Positions 25,280-33,005 are shown, counted from the first letter of the stretch. The stretch is DNA of 48,902 nucleotides from Ruminococcus sp. (GCA_017410265.1 JAFQRC010000015.1:1-48902); one strand, 5' to 3'. Numbers and translations are program-made. Notes: generated by a model not told the origin, from the letters alone.

Positions 25280-26422
25280 TCAGTTTTCAAAAAATTTAAG
25301 AATGCTATCTTTATTTGCTGTGATTTTACCCTGAGCGTAGTTAGGTCTTCCGCCACCTTTGCCACAAAAAGCTTCGTTCAGAGCTTTGACTAAATCGCGG
25401 ACATCGCTAGCAGCACTTGAGATAATGTACGAGAAAGTATCGTTTTCGCTTTCACTGAAGAAAGCAACAATCTGAGCTTCGTTCAGTCTTTCGTTGACCA
25501 TATTTCTCATATCGTCAAACGACGCACCTTTTGTAAAACCGCATAGGGTAGAGCCGATGAGCTTAATATCAAGGTTAGCTTTGGCAATTTCAGCACTGAG
25601 TCTGTTAATCTCAGCTTTCTGAGCGCCGATAGTTTCGTGGTCACGGGTCACAAAATCGAGTACTTTATCACGCGATGCTGAGAGCAGATGCATCATCTCT
25701 TTTGAGTCATCGTGGAGCTTAGAGTAATCTTCAAAAGCGTTGATGCCACACACCATAGTCAGTCGCATACCGCCCTTGTACTGAATGAAATCAATGATTT
25801 TTATAAGCCCGATTTCACCTGTACGATGAACATGAGGAGCACAGCACGCACAAAGGTCGTAGCCGTCGATGGATACAAGTCGTACACCCTCTTTTAAATC
25901 AAGCTTGCTTCTGTAATCCAAGGTATCAAGTGCTGACGCTTCTGGGTAGTAAGCAGTAATTTCTCTGTTTTCGTAAACCGCTTTATTAGCTCTTAGCTCA
26001 ATTTCTTTGATGTCTTCAGCAGAGAGTAGACCGTTCGGGTCCAAGGTCATCGTTTTATCGCTCATATGAAAGCCTAAATTATCATAGCCGAACATAGAGT
26101 GGATAATACCCGAAACAAGGTGCTCGCCTGTGTGTCCTTGCATTCTGGCAAAGCGAGTGTCCCAGTCAAGCTTACATAAAACGGTTTCGCCAATCTCAAA
26201 AGCTTTGTTTACCTTGTGGGTGATGATTCCGCTTTTTTCCTGTACATCTATTACTTTAGCGTCATTAATAAAGCCACAGTCTGCCTGTTGTCCACCACCC
26301 TCAGGAAAGAAAGCGGTTTTGTCGAGTGTTATAAGATAGCCGTTTTTGCATTCTTCACAGGAAACAACAGTAGCTTCAAATTCCTTTAAATAAGCGTCAT
26401 TTTCGTAAAGTTTGATTGTCAT
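25280..26422 (-). CDS. Alanyl-tRNA editing protein (AlaX type) with DHHA1 domain
   Basis: A 380-residue free-standing editing enzyme that deacylates mischarged Ser- or Gly-tRNA(Ala). It resembles the editing half of alanyl-tRNA synthetase: ITLDKTAFFPEGGGQQADCG near the start, the zinc histidines of MQGHTGEHLVSGIIH, the CxxH motif in CACCAPHVHRTGEIG, then a coiled linker and a DHHA1 domain ending CGKGGGRPNYAQGKI. Long AlaX proteins with DHHA1 are common in Firmicutes. The start at 26422 has AGAGGAG upstream; an open frame extends further through a repeat but has no site. Downstream on the same strand is the GH3 terminator. Confidence 0.9.
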   Translation of the reverse strand: MTIKLYENDAYLKEFEATVVSCEECKNGYLITLDKTAFFPEGGGQQADCGFINDAKVIDVQEKSGIITHKVNKAFEIGETVLCKLDWDTRFARMQGHTGEHLVSGIIHSMFGYDNLGFHMSDKTMTLDPNGLLSAEDIKEIELRANKAVYENREITAYYPEASALDTLDYRSKLDLKEGVRLVSIDGYDLCACCAPHVHRTGEIGLIKIIDFIQYKGGMRLTMVCGINAFEDYSKLHDDSKEMMHLLSASRDKVLDFVTRDHETIGAQKAEINRLSAEIAKANLDIKLIGSTLCGFTKGASFDDMRNMVNERLNEAQIVAFFSESENDTFSYIISSAASDVRDLVKALNEAFCGKGGGRPNYAQGKITANKDSILKFFEN

Positions 26423-26467
26423 ATATTGCTCCTCTTTATAAAATAATTTTTGGGTGCTAACGCACGC

Positions 26468-26494
26468 GGGTCGTCGAGGACGCCGACCCCTACA
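26468..26494. repeat. Small hairpin repeat, variant B (TGTAGGGG family)
   Basis: Reverse strand starts TGTAGGGG and continues as an inverted repeat built on GGTCG/CGACC. It lies between gatB and the AlaX gene and shares its head with the repeats at 31282 and 32950. Confidence 0.6.
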
Positions 26495-26511
26495 TTTGAA
26501 TATGGTGCGAA

Positions 26512-26538
26512 AAACTGCCGTGGAAAGCACGGCAGTTT
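26512..26538. terminator. Hairpin between gatB 3' side and the AlaX gene
   Basis: AAACTGCCGT pairs with ACGGCAGTTT across seven bases just after the gatB stop on the reverse strand, with TTTTCG following. Confidence 0.72.
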
Positions 26539-26542
26539 CTTA

Positions 26543-27964
26543 TTATTTGCTGAGTTTTTCTATAAGCATAGCGCGGATAACCTGTGGGTCACCACTGCCC
26601 TTGAGTTCTTTCATACAAGCTCCGAAAATAGCCATAAGCGCCTTTTCTTTGCCTGCTTTGTAGTCTTCTACAGCCTGTGGGTTAGACTCAATCGCCTTGT
26701 CGATAACCGACTCAATCATAGAGTTGTCGATTTCTACTAAGAATCCCTGTTCATCAACGAACTTTTCAGGGTCAGCGCCGTTTTCAATAACAGCAATGAG
26801 AGTTTTCTTAGCAGCGCCACGGTTTAATTTGCCGCTGTCAACAAGCTTGATGAGGAAGGACAAACCTTCTGCTGTGATGCTGAGATCCTTGAGCTTCAAT
26901 CCTGCTTTTCTGAGAATTCCTGCACAGTCTGTGAGAATCCAGGAAGCCGCATCCTTAGCGTTACAGCCAAGAGCGATAACATCATCGAGAAGCTTTGCTA
27001 CTGTGTGCTCACTCATGAGCATAGCGATTTCCTTGTCAGAAATGCCTGCCTCAGCGTAAGCTTCAGCTTTTTCATCGAGTGCTACTGGTTTGTTAGCTTT
27101 AATCTGTTCGAGCCACTCGTCATCAATAACGATAGGCATTAAGTTAGGGTCAGGGAAGTAGCGATAGTCAGCCTCGGTTTCCTTGTTACGCATAGCAAAG
27201 GTCTTGCCTGATACATCGTCGAAACGACGAGTTTCCTGAACTAGCTCCTCTGTACCGAATTCCAGAGCGTCCATATGGCGCTGTGCCTCATAGCGGATAG
27301 CTCTATCGATAGCCTCAAATGAGCTCATATTCTTGATTTCGCTACGAACACCGAATTCTTCAGTTCCTTCTTCTCTTACTGAGATATTAACGTCACATCT
27401 CATAGCGCCTTCTTCGCACTCTGAGATACCAGTAGACTTGAACATAGACTTGAGCTTTCCGAGATAGGTTACAACCTCTTCAGGTGAGCGGAAATCAGGC
27501 TGAGTAACGATTTCGATAAGCGGAACGGAAGTACGGTTGAAGTCAACGAATGATGAGTTACCGCCGTGAACGAGTTTGCCTGCGTCTTCTTCCATGTGAA
27601 TCTGTTTGATTCTGATATCTCGCTCTCCAGCAGCAGTTTTTACTTTAACTAAACCATTTGTGCAAATAGGGTGGTTGAGCTGAGTAATCTGGTAAGCACA
27701 AGGAAGGTCAGGATAATAATAGTTCTTCTTGTCAAATGTTGTGTAGCGGTTGATTTCGCAGTTGAGCATGAGACCTGCTGTAGCGGCAAGCTCAACAACT
27801 CTCTTGTTCATAACAGGGAGCATACCCGGCATACCACAGCACGCAGGGCAAACGCAGTCGTTAGGCTCTTGGGGACTTGAATGTCCTCCGCAAGAGCAGA
27901 AAATCTTTGATTCAGTATTTAGTTCAACGTGGGTTTCAAGGCCGATAACGAGTTCATATGCCAT
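26543..27964 (-). CDS. gatB: Asp-tRNA(Asn)/Glu-tRNA(Gln) amidotransferase subunit B
   Basis: GatB binds the mischarged tRNA and activates its side chain with ATP, receiving ammonia from GatA. The 473 residues match the family. Marks: YELVIGLETHVELNTESKIFC, the zinc cysteines in the following SCGGHSSPQEPNDCVCPAC stretch, GMPGMLPVMN, the kinase-like core KKNYYYPDLPCAYQITQ, HMEEDAGKLVHG and VDFNRTSVPLIEIVTQPD, then the C-terminal helical YqeY-like tail. The start at 27964 lies two bases after the gatA stop. Last gene of the aspS-gatC / gatA / gatB operon. Confidence 0.96.
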   Translation of the reverse strand: MAYELVIGLETHVELNTESKIFCSCGGHSSPQEPNDCVCPACCGMPGMLPVMNKRVVELAATAGLMLNCEINRYTTFDKKNYYYPDLPCAYQITQLNHPICTNGLVKVKTAAGERDIRIKQIHMEEDAGKLVHGGNSSFVDFNRTSVPLIEIVTQPDFRSPEEVVTYLGKLKSMFKSTGISECEEGAMRCDVNISVREEGTEEFGVRSEIKNMSSFEAIDRAIRYEAQRHMDALEFGTEELVQETRRFDDVSGKTFAMRNKETEADYRYFPDPNLMPIVIDDEWLEQIKANKPVALDEKAEAYAEAGISDKEIAMLMSEHTVAKLLDDVIALGCNAKDAASWILTDCAGILRKAGLKLKDLSITAEGLSFLIKLVDSGKLNRGAAKKTLIAVIENGADPEKFVDEQGFLVEIDNSMIESVIDKAIESNPQAVEDYKAGKEKALMAIFGACMKELKGSGDPQVIRAMLIEKLSK

Positions 27965-27966
27965 AA

Positions 27967-29157
27967 TTATTCACCTTTCCTTTCCACGATTTTTGAGAGT
28001 GATAAAAGTGTGCTTTCAGCGAAATGGTCACCCAGCAGCTGTACACCACCTGTAGCTAAAGCAGGAGTGCCGATGAGGTTAGGCACGGCTGTGAATACGC
28101 TTTCTTCATAAACTTTAGTGAAAGCATCTTTGATATCGTACTGAGCGTACTCGGTTTTAGAACAAGCAGGAATGAGCACAGCAGAATATGTGCTAAAGAG
28201 CTCCTTCATAAAATCAGCGACAACTCTTCTGACTTTGAGTGCTTTGTCGTAGCAGTCAGCGTAGCGTGATTTAGACAGAACATCTGAGCCGTAGAGAATA
28301 ACTGCTTTTGTAAGGAAGTTGAAACCCTCTGTACGGGAGTTTACATAAAGCTCGTCGATGTTTCTATAGTTTTCACTACGGTAGCCGTATTTAACACCAT
28401 CGTAACGAGATACATTATTGCAGGTTTCAGCACACATCAGAATTTGCCAAGCGGTGTTAGCTTTTGAGAAAATGTCTGTTGAGATTTCTGTCACTTCTAC
28501 GCCCTGAGCTTTGAGGGACTCAGCGTAGTTGTAGAGTTTTGCTTTAGTAGCATCGTCTGCTAAATCATAAAGCTCTTTAACGATGCAGACTTTAGCTGAA
28601 TTAACATCAGCGTTTGTGTCGTATAAGTAAGATACGTCAGGAAGCGAAGTGCCGTCCTTTTTATCGTTACCTGCGATAACTGTCATAACTTCAGCTATTG
28701 TATCAGCGTCTTTTGCGTATACCCCGAGCTGTTCGCCACTTGCCGCGCAGGAAATGATACCATAGCGCGAAACTGTGCCGTAAGTCGGCTTTAAGAAAGC
28801 TACATCTGATAAAGCGGCAGCTCTACGGGTTGAGCCGTTCATATCAACACCTAAAGCGGCTTTGACTTCACCTTTTGCGACAAGTTCAGCGGCTGAGCCC
28901 TTTAAGGTTTCGCCGTCTTCAAACTCGTTGTAGTATGAAAACTCGCCGACTAAGTCGAGAGAGAATTCGCCGACATTTGTTTTACCGGAAATTTCGTAGC
29001 CGTTTTTTTCTAAACGCTCTACAGCTTCTGCTGAGAAAAGCGGTTTGTAGCCTTCTAAAATATGTGAACCTGCGGTGCTTAAATTGTCTTTAAGAAGAAC
29101 CATATCGTCAACCGCAATAGTTCCTTTATCGTTAATTTTAGCTCTATAATATTTCAT
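27967..29157 (-). CDS. gatA: Divergent, short amidotransferase subunit A (GatA-like)
   Basis: GatA is the glutaminase subunit of GatCAB. This one is 396 residues, against about 480-490 usually, and begins just before the catalytic-lysine segment VLLKDN, so about 50-60 N-terminal residues are absent. Conserved parts are GKTNVGEFSLD, KPTYGTVSRYGI, RYDGVKYGYRSEN and FTAVPNLIGTPAL. The family signature GGSSGGSAA, which supplies the cis-serine and oxyanion loop, is changed to GETLKGSAA; the nucleophile serine region GGSIR appears as NGSTRR. Activity as a glutaminase is therefore uncertain. Start ATG 29157 has GAGGTG upstream. Position between gatB and the AspRS-GatC gene leaves no doubt about its pathway. 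Confidence 0.85.
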   Translation of the reverse strand: MKYYRAKINDKGTIAVDDMVLLKDNLSTAGSHILEGYKPLFSAEAVERLEKNGYEISGKTNVGEFSLDLVGEFSYYNEFEDGETLKGSAAELVAKGEVKAALGVDMNGSTRRAAALSDVAFLKPTYGTVSRYGIISCAASGEQLGVYAKDADTIAEVMTVIAGNDKKDGTSLPDVSYLYDTNADVNSAKVCIVKELYDLADDATKAKLYNYAESLKAQGVEVTEISTDIFSKANTAWQILMCAETCNNVSRYDGVKYGYRSENYRNIDELYVNSRTEGFNFLTKAVILYGSDVLSKSRYADCYDKALKVRRVVADFMKELFSTYSAVLIPACSKTEYAQYDIKDAFTKVYEESVFTAVPNLIGTPALATGGVQLLGDHFAESTLLSLSKIVERKGE

Positions 29158-29167
29158 CTTAAACACC

Positions 29168-31243
29168 TCACTTTACAAGTCGTGGAACGACCCAGCTATC
29201 GTCGCTACGCTGTGGAGCAGACTCGAGCAGGCTCTCACGACTAAACGGCTGTTTGCGTTCATCGTCACGAAGAACATTTGTCATTTCCATAACATGAACC
29301 ATAGACTCAACATTTTCTGTGTCGACATCTTTGAGCGCGTTTTCGCTCTTCTTCATATAGTCAAAAATGCCCTGCATAACAGTTTCTTCTTCGCTATTTA
29401 AAGAAAGCTGGTTGAGCTGTTGATCGTTTGAGAAAGTTGAGCGTTTGCCCATAGCGCTTTTAGCTGAAGCTTTAGCAGAACCACGGTGAGCAAGAGCGCT
29501 GCCACTGCCTAAAAGATGAACATCTTCAAGCTGCTGGTCTGATACTTCACTTGGTGCGCCGAGCAGTAAGTCCTGAGCGTTACCGTTGAGTGGGAACGCG
29601 ATAACATCTAAAATCTTCTCTTCGTCTGTAAGGAGCATAACCATACGGTCGATACCCGGAGCCATACCTGCGTGTGGCGGTGCGCCGTACTGGAACGCTG
29701 TGTACAGAGCGTTGAAACGCTTTTTGAGCTCAGACTCTTCATAGCCTGCGATTTCGAAAGCTTTCTTCATAATCTCGATGTCGTGGTTTCGAACAGCACC
29801 TGATGCAAGCTCGATACCGTTGCAAACGAGGTCGTACTGATAAGCGAGCACTTCTTCAGGGTGCTTGTTGAGGAGTGAATCCATACCGCCCTGTGGCATT
29901 GAGAATGGGTTGTGAGTGAAGATTGTTTCGCCTGTTTCTTCGTCTTCTTCAAACATAGGGAAGTCAACTACGAAGCAAAATTCAAAAGCGTCATCTCTGA
30001 TTAAGTCAAGCTGTGTAGGAGCGGCAAGCCAACTACGAATCATACCTGCTTTTTTCTCTGTATCATTCTTTTTATCATCGCAGATAAAGAAGAGAGTTTC
30101 ACCCTCTTTTACACCTGAAATTTCAGTGATTTCTTGCTTTTGCTCTTCACTTAAGAACTTAGCGATTGGACCTGCGAACACACCCTCTTTTAAAGTGATG
30201 TAGCCAAGACCGCCAAGGCCAACTTCCATTGATGTAGCGTATTTTAGAGAGTCTTCAAAGAACTTCTTTGACTTGCCGACACAGTTAGCAACGATACCAC
30301 GGACTGGCTTGCCTTTGAATGCAGGGAAAGCGACATTACTAAAGAAATCAGTCAGGTCGCAGATAGTCAGCGGGTTTCTTAAATCAGGTTTATCTGAACC
30401 GTATGTCATCATAGCATCAGCGTAGGTGATGCGTCTAAATGGCTTAGGGGTAACCTTTTTATCTGAGAAAGTCTTGAATGTATCATAGATAACATCTTCG
30501 CAGATGTCGAGAACTTCTTCCTGTGTAGCAAACGCCATCTCAAAGTCGAGCTGATAGAACTCACCTGGTGAGCGGTCAGCTCTAGCGTCCTCATCTCTGA
30601 AGCACGGAGCAACCTGAAAATAGCGGTCGAAGCCTGATACCATAAGTAACTGTTTGAACTGCTGAGGAGCCTGTGGCAAAGCGTAGAACTTGCCCGGGTG
30701 CTTTCTAGATGGAACTAAGAAGTCACGCGCACCCTCAGGGGAAGAAGCAGTGAGGATAGGTGTCTGCATATCAAGGAAGTTTTTCTCTTCCATTTTATTA
30801 CGTAAATGACGGATAATCTTTGAACGCATAACAAGGTTATGATGGTTCTTCGGATTTCTTAAATCAAGATAACGGTATTTAAGACGGATTTCATCCTTAG
30901 AAGCTCTGGAGTTAGAAACCTCGAAAGGAAGCATATTTGTGCTTCTGCCGAGTACCTGTAAGGTGTCAGCAACAAGCTCTACTTTACCTGTCGCGATTTT
31001 CTCGTTGATTGTTTCCTCGTCACGCTTTTCAACCTTACCTGTGACTGAAATAACAGTCTCGCGGTTGACATTTTCTAGTAATGTTTCGTCGTGAACGACA
31101 ACCTGAGTGATGCCTGTGTAATCTCTGAGATCTACGAAGATTACGCCACCGTGGTCACGGATAACATCGACCCAACCAGCTAGTGACACAGTAGTGCCGA
31201 CATGGCTTTCTCGTATGTCGTTACAAAATAGTGTTCTGTACAT
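29168..31243 (-). CDS. aspS-gatC: Aspartyl-tRNA synthetase fused to amidotransferase subunit GatC
   Basis: A 691-residue fusion. Residues 1 to about 576 are a bacterial AspRS: N-terminal anticodon domain with GWVDVIRDHGGVIFVDLRD, class II motif 2 FRDEDARADRSPGEFYQLD, the GAD insertion, and motif 3 GMAPGIDRMVML. A linker rich in Ser/Ala/Gly/Lys (about 577-603) leads to a GatC domain (about 604-691) with VDTENVESMVHVMEMTNVL, RDDERKQPFSRESLLESAP and the closing VVPRLV. The RDHGG near residue 30 matches non-discriminating AspRS (E. coli has RDLGS), fitting an enzyme that also charges tRNA-Asn with aspartate for GatCAB. Such fusions are catalogued in some Clostridia. Controlled by an upstream T-box. 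Confidence 0.95.
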   Translation of the reverse strand: MYRTLFCNDIRESHVGTTVSLAGWVDVIRDHGGVIFVDLRDYTGITQVVVHDETLLENVNRETVISVTGKVEKRDEETINEKIATGKVELVADTLQVLGRSTNMLPFEVSNSRASKDEIRLKYRYLDLRNPKNHHNLVMRSKIIRHLRNKMEEKNFLDMQTPILTASSPEGARDFLVPSRKHPGKFYALPQAPQQFKQLLMVSGFDRYFQVAPCFRDEDARADRSPGEFYQLDFEMAFATQEEVLDICEDVIYDTFKTFSDKKVTPKPFRRITYADAMMTYGSDKPDLRNPLTICDLTDFFSNVAFPAFKGKPVRGIVANCVGKSKKFFEDSLKYATSMEVGLGGLGYITLKEGVFAGPIAKFLSEEQKQEITEISGVKEGETLFFICDDKKNDTEKKAGMIRSWLAAPTQLDLIRDDAFEFCFVVDFPMFEEDEETGETIFTHNPFSMPQGGMDSLLNKHPEEVLAYQYDLVCNGIELASGAVRNHDIEIMKKAFEIAGYEESELKKRFNALYTAFQYGAPPHAGMAPGIDRMVMLLTDEEKILDVIAFPLNGNAQDLLLGAPSEVSDQQLEDVHLLGSGSALAHRGSAKASAKSAMGKRSTFSNDQQLNQLSLNSEEETVMQGIFDYMKKSENALKDVDTENVESMVHVMEMTNVLRDDERKQPFSRESLLESAPQRSDDSWVVPRLVK

Positions 31244-31281
31244 TATATTTAACCTCCTGTAAGGATTGCTTATTGTTTGAT

Positions 31282-31309
31282 GGGCGGACGACCAATGGTC
31301 GCCCCTACA
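31282..31309. repeat. Small hairpin repeat, variant A (TGTAGGGG family)
   Basis: Reverse strand TGTAGGGGCGACCATTGG followed by TCGTCC forms a hairpin through GGCGACC/GGTCGTC. It lies in the aspS leader between the T-box terminator and the start codon. The preceding forward bases (AAGGATTG) are shared with the copy at 32950. Confidence 0.65.
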
Positions 31310-31333
31310 TTTGAAACCGCAAAGTTTTCTGAA

Positions 31334-31547
31334 AAAAAGAAAGTCCCGAGAATAGTATGCCTATTCTCGGGACGAGTTAAACTAAAACCCGCGGTGCCAC
31401 CCGTATTGATGTCATAAAAACATCCGCTTTTTATAAAGTTGTAGGTAACAAGTGAAGTGTTCCCGTACTTACTACTCACCTTGGTCGCGCTTTCAGTCGG
31501 TGACGCGTCCTCCCTGATAGGCTTTCCACAAAAGCCGAGTCTTCACT
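31334..31547 (-). promoter_or_regulatory. T-box riboswitch of the aspS-gatC/gatA/gatB operon
   Basis: Read on the reverse strand. Stem I is closed by AGTGAAG (31547-31541) and CTTCACT (31457-31451); its tip has the usual CTGAAAGC. The specifier side reads GGGAACAC (31464-31457), holding AAC (Asn) at 31461-31459 and an overlapping GAA (Glu) at 31462-31460. The antiterminator bulge GGGTGGCACCGCGGG is at 31402-31388. The terminator GTCCCGAGAATAG / CTATTCTCGGGAC (31373-31343) is followed by CTTTCTTTTTTT. Uncharged tRNA matching the specifier would stabilise the antiterminator and switch on the operon. Confidence 0.93.
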
Positions 31548-31552
31548 AGTAC

Positions 31553-31581
31553 ATTATAATCGCGAGGGATTGAGTTGTCAA
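31553..31581 (-). promoter_or_regulatory. Consensus promoter of the T-box/aspS operon
   Basis: Reverse-strand TTGACA (31581-31576) and TATAAT (31558-31553) with 17 bases between; a perfect sigma-A promoter. The predicted start of transcription is within a few bases of stem I. Confidence 0.88.
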
Positions 31582-31612
31582 CCAATTTTAGTAGGAAAAT
31601 TATTATAGTCTG

Positions 31613-31641
31613 TTTACATTTATTTATAGAAAAAGTATAAT
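31613..31641 (+). promoter_or_regulatory. Promoter of the small lipoprotein gene
   Basis: TTTACA (31613-31618) and TATAAT (31636-31641) are 17 bases apart, 24 bases before the start codon. Confidence 0.65.
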
Positions 31642-31664
31642 GAAAATGAAAAGGTGGTGAATTT

Positions 31665-32117
31665 ATGGTATCTAAATCGTTATTGATAACATATAAGGGT
31701 ATGTTGAATAAGTTAAGTGCAATTTTAATGATTTTTGTTATTGTTATTATGTGTTGCGCTTGTTCGAATTCTGCTTTAGATGTAGTATTGCTTTCTGACA
31801 AATATACATATACCACCGATGAAGAGATTGTACTTACAATTGAAAATAATAGTGAAGATCTGGTGTATTATTCCGAACAGATAATATTGCAAGTAGAGAT
31901 TGATGGAAAATATGTATCTGCCGGAGAGCAGGCGTCGTATTCTGAGGTTTTACTTGGGTTAGAACCTAAATCAAAAAATGAAATGAAAATAAATTTGAAG
32001 TATTTGTTTGACTCACTTTCGCCCGGAAAATATAGAATAGGTAAGTTGTATTCAACTTCTGATGAGTTATCGGAAGTTGATAGTGAAATTGCATTTGTAG
32101 AGATTGAATTAAAGTAA
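31665..32117 (+). CDS. Small lipoprotein with Ig-like beta domain
   Basis: A protein of 150 residues with a hydrophobic signal ending MCCACS, a lipobox-type cysteine at about residue 33. The mature part is a beta-rich domain of about 115 residues: VVLLSDKYTYTTDEEIVLTI, ENNSEDLVYYSEQIILQ, GLEPKSKNEMKINLKY and LSPGKYRIGKLYST. The pattern resembles bacterial Ig-like BsuPI-type domains of surface lipoproteins. An internal ATG at 31701 would give a more standard lipoprotein signal; the start shown has the better ribosome site (GGTGGTG). Function unknown. It begins an AT-rich small-gene patch that looks accessory. Confidence 0.68.
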   Translation: MVSKSLLITYKGMLNKLSAILMIFVIVIMCCACSNSALDVVLLSDKYTYTTDEEIVLTIENNSEDLVYYSEQIILQVEIDGKYVSAGEQASYSEVLLGLEPKSKNEMKINLKYLFDSLSPGKYRIGKLYSTSDELSEVDSEIAFVEIELK

Positions 32118-32122
32118 AAGAA

Positions 32123-32151
32123 AAACGGCGTACCGATTTGGTGCGCCGTTT
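32123..32151. terminator. Hairpin terminator between convergent genes
   Basis: AAACGGCGTACC pairs with GGTGCGCCGTTT around GATTT. Almost the same hairpin recurs at 32896-32920. Confidence 0.75.
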
Positions 32152-32157
32152 AATATT

Positions 32158-32340
32158 TTAGTCTTCATGATTATCTACTGGAATCTCACCGTGCTCTTTT
32201 TCGTATCGAGCGACAGCTCGTTTTAAGTACTGTTCGATTTCTTTATTTGCGGAGCGACCCTCGGATTCAGCGATATAGCGAAATTTTTGGAAGAGTACTC
32301 TGTCAACTCTTAATGTATATCTCAAAAATGTATCTTTCAT
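32158..32340 (-). CDS. Ribbon-helix-helix (Arc-type) DNA-binding protein
   Basis: A 60-residue protein from the ATG at 32340, with GAGGTG upstream. FLRYTLRVDRVLFQKFRYIAE gives the N-terminal beta strand and first helix of an Arc/MetJ fold, and EGRSANKEIEQYLKRAVARY the second helix. Such proteins bind as dimers or tetramers to short repeated sites, often at their own promoter, and many are antitoxins. There is no toxin gene next to it on the same strand. It is divergent from the SLOG-like gene, and the shared 120-base gap holds repeated GACGCA sites that are the natural candidates for its operator. Confidence 0.78.
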   Translation of the reverse strand: MKDTFLRYTLRVDRVLFQKFRYIAESEGRSANKEIEQYLKRAVARYEKEHGEIPVDNHED

Positions 32341-32367
32341 AAAAAGCACCTCAAATTTTGTGATGTT

Positions 32368-32440
32368 ATTATGACATAATTATAGTGAAATTATTGCGTC
32401 ACAACAAAAATGGTGGTATAATGACGCACAAAAGACGCAC
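32368..32440. promoter_or_regulatory. Divergent promoter region with repeated GACGCA sites
   Basis: Forward promoter: TTGCGT (32394-32399), 17 bases, TATAAT (32417-32422). GACGCAC occurs at 32423-32429 and 32434-32440, one helical turn apart over the start of transcription; a reversed copy (TGCGTC, 32395-32400) lies in the -35. A reverse -10, TATAAT, is at about 32385-32380. ATTATGACATAAT (32368-32380) is a 6-1-6 palindrome near it. Confidence 0.6.
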
Positions 32441-32460
32441 AGAGGATAGGGGGGAGCTTT

Positions 32461-32889
32461 ATGAGTAGTTGTACTTTTTTTGGTCACGCGGACTCTTCGT
32501 TGGATATATTACCTTACATAGAAGCTTTAGTTTTAGATTTGATTGTTAATAATGGGGTGGATACCTTTTATATAGGAACAGAGGGAAGATATGACACAAT
32601 GTGCTATAAGATTTTGAGTGATTTGAAATTTCAGTTTCCTGATGTGAAAATATATAGAGTTTTAGCTTATATACCGAAAGATGAACGATTTTCAGAAGAT
32701 AGTATTTACCCCGAGAATATCGAAACAGTACCGAAAAGATTTGCAATATCGTGGAGAAATAAATGGATGATAGAAAAGAGTGATTATGCAATTACGTATG
32801 CAATACGAAAATTTGGTGGAGCATACAAATTTGAAAACTTAGCAATTAAGAAAAAGCTGAATGTTATTAAAATAGCAGAAATGTTGTAA
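32461..32889 (+). CDS. Small SLOG/YpsA-like (DUF1273-type) protein
   Basis: A 142-residue cytoplasmic protein. It opens CTFFGHADSSLDILPYIEALVLDLI, continues FYIGTEGRYDTMCYKILSDLK and IYRVLAYIP, and has DYAITYAIRKFGGAYKFENLA near the end. The CxFxGHR-like start and GxEGxFD-like second motif are those of the SLOG superfamily (YpsA/DUF1273), which binds nucleotides or their derivatives and occurs in stress, phage-defence and nucleotide signalling contexts. AGGGGGGAG precedes the start. It is regulated by a promoter covered with putative sites for the neighbouring ribbon-helix-helix protein. Specific function unknown. Confidence 0.72.
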   Translation: MSSCTFFGHADSSLDILPYIEALVLDLIVNNGVDTFYIGTEGRYDTMCYKILSDLKFQFPDVKIYRVLAYIPKDERFSEDSIYPENIETVPKRFAISWRNKWMIEKSDYAITYAIRKFGGAYKFENLAIKKKLNVIKIAEML

Positions 32890-32895
32890 ATAAAA

Positions 32896-32920
32896 ACGGC
32901 GTACCGATTTGGTACGCCGT
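32896..32920 (+). terminator. Terminator of the SLOG-like gene
   Basis: ACGGCGTACC pairs with GGTACGCCGT around GATTT; same core as the hairpin at 32123. Confidence 0.75.
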
Positions 32921-32949
32921 TAGTTGTTTAATTAAGGATTGTTTAATAC

Positions 32950-33005
32950 GGACGACCGATGGTCGCCCTTACAAAAAAGGGAGGGCACAGAGACCCTCCC
33001 CTACA
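32950..33005. repeat. Tandem hairpin repeats, variants A and C (TGTAGGGG family)
   Basis: Variant A (32950-32973) is GGACGACC...GGTCGCCC, like the copy at 31282. Variant C (32979-33005) is a hairpin of GGGAGGG and CCCTCCC. Each ends forward in TACA; variant C reads TGTAGGGG on the reverse strand, while variant A has TGTAAGGG. They lie between the SLOG-like gene and the 3' end of pckA, which has no other terminator. Confidence 0.62.

Noticed and set aside
26450..26740. A forward frame overlapping the TGTAGGGG repeat and gatB start region.
   Set aside because: It is a shadow of gatB and the repeat; no ribosome site or family resemblance.
29168..29500. Separate gatC gene with an internal start inside the fusion.
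   Set aside because: The frame is continuous and the internal ATG near MGKRST has no ribosome site.
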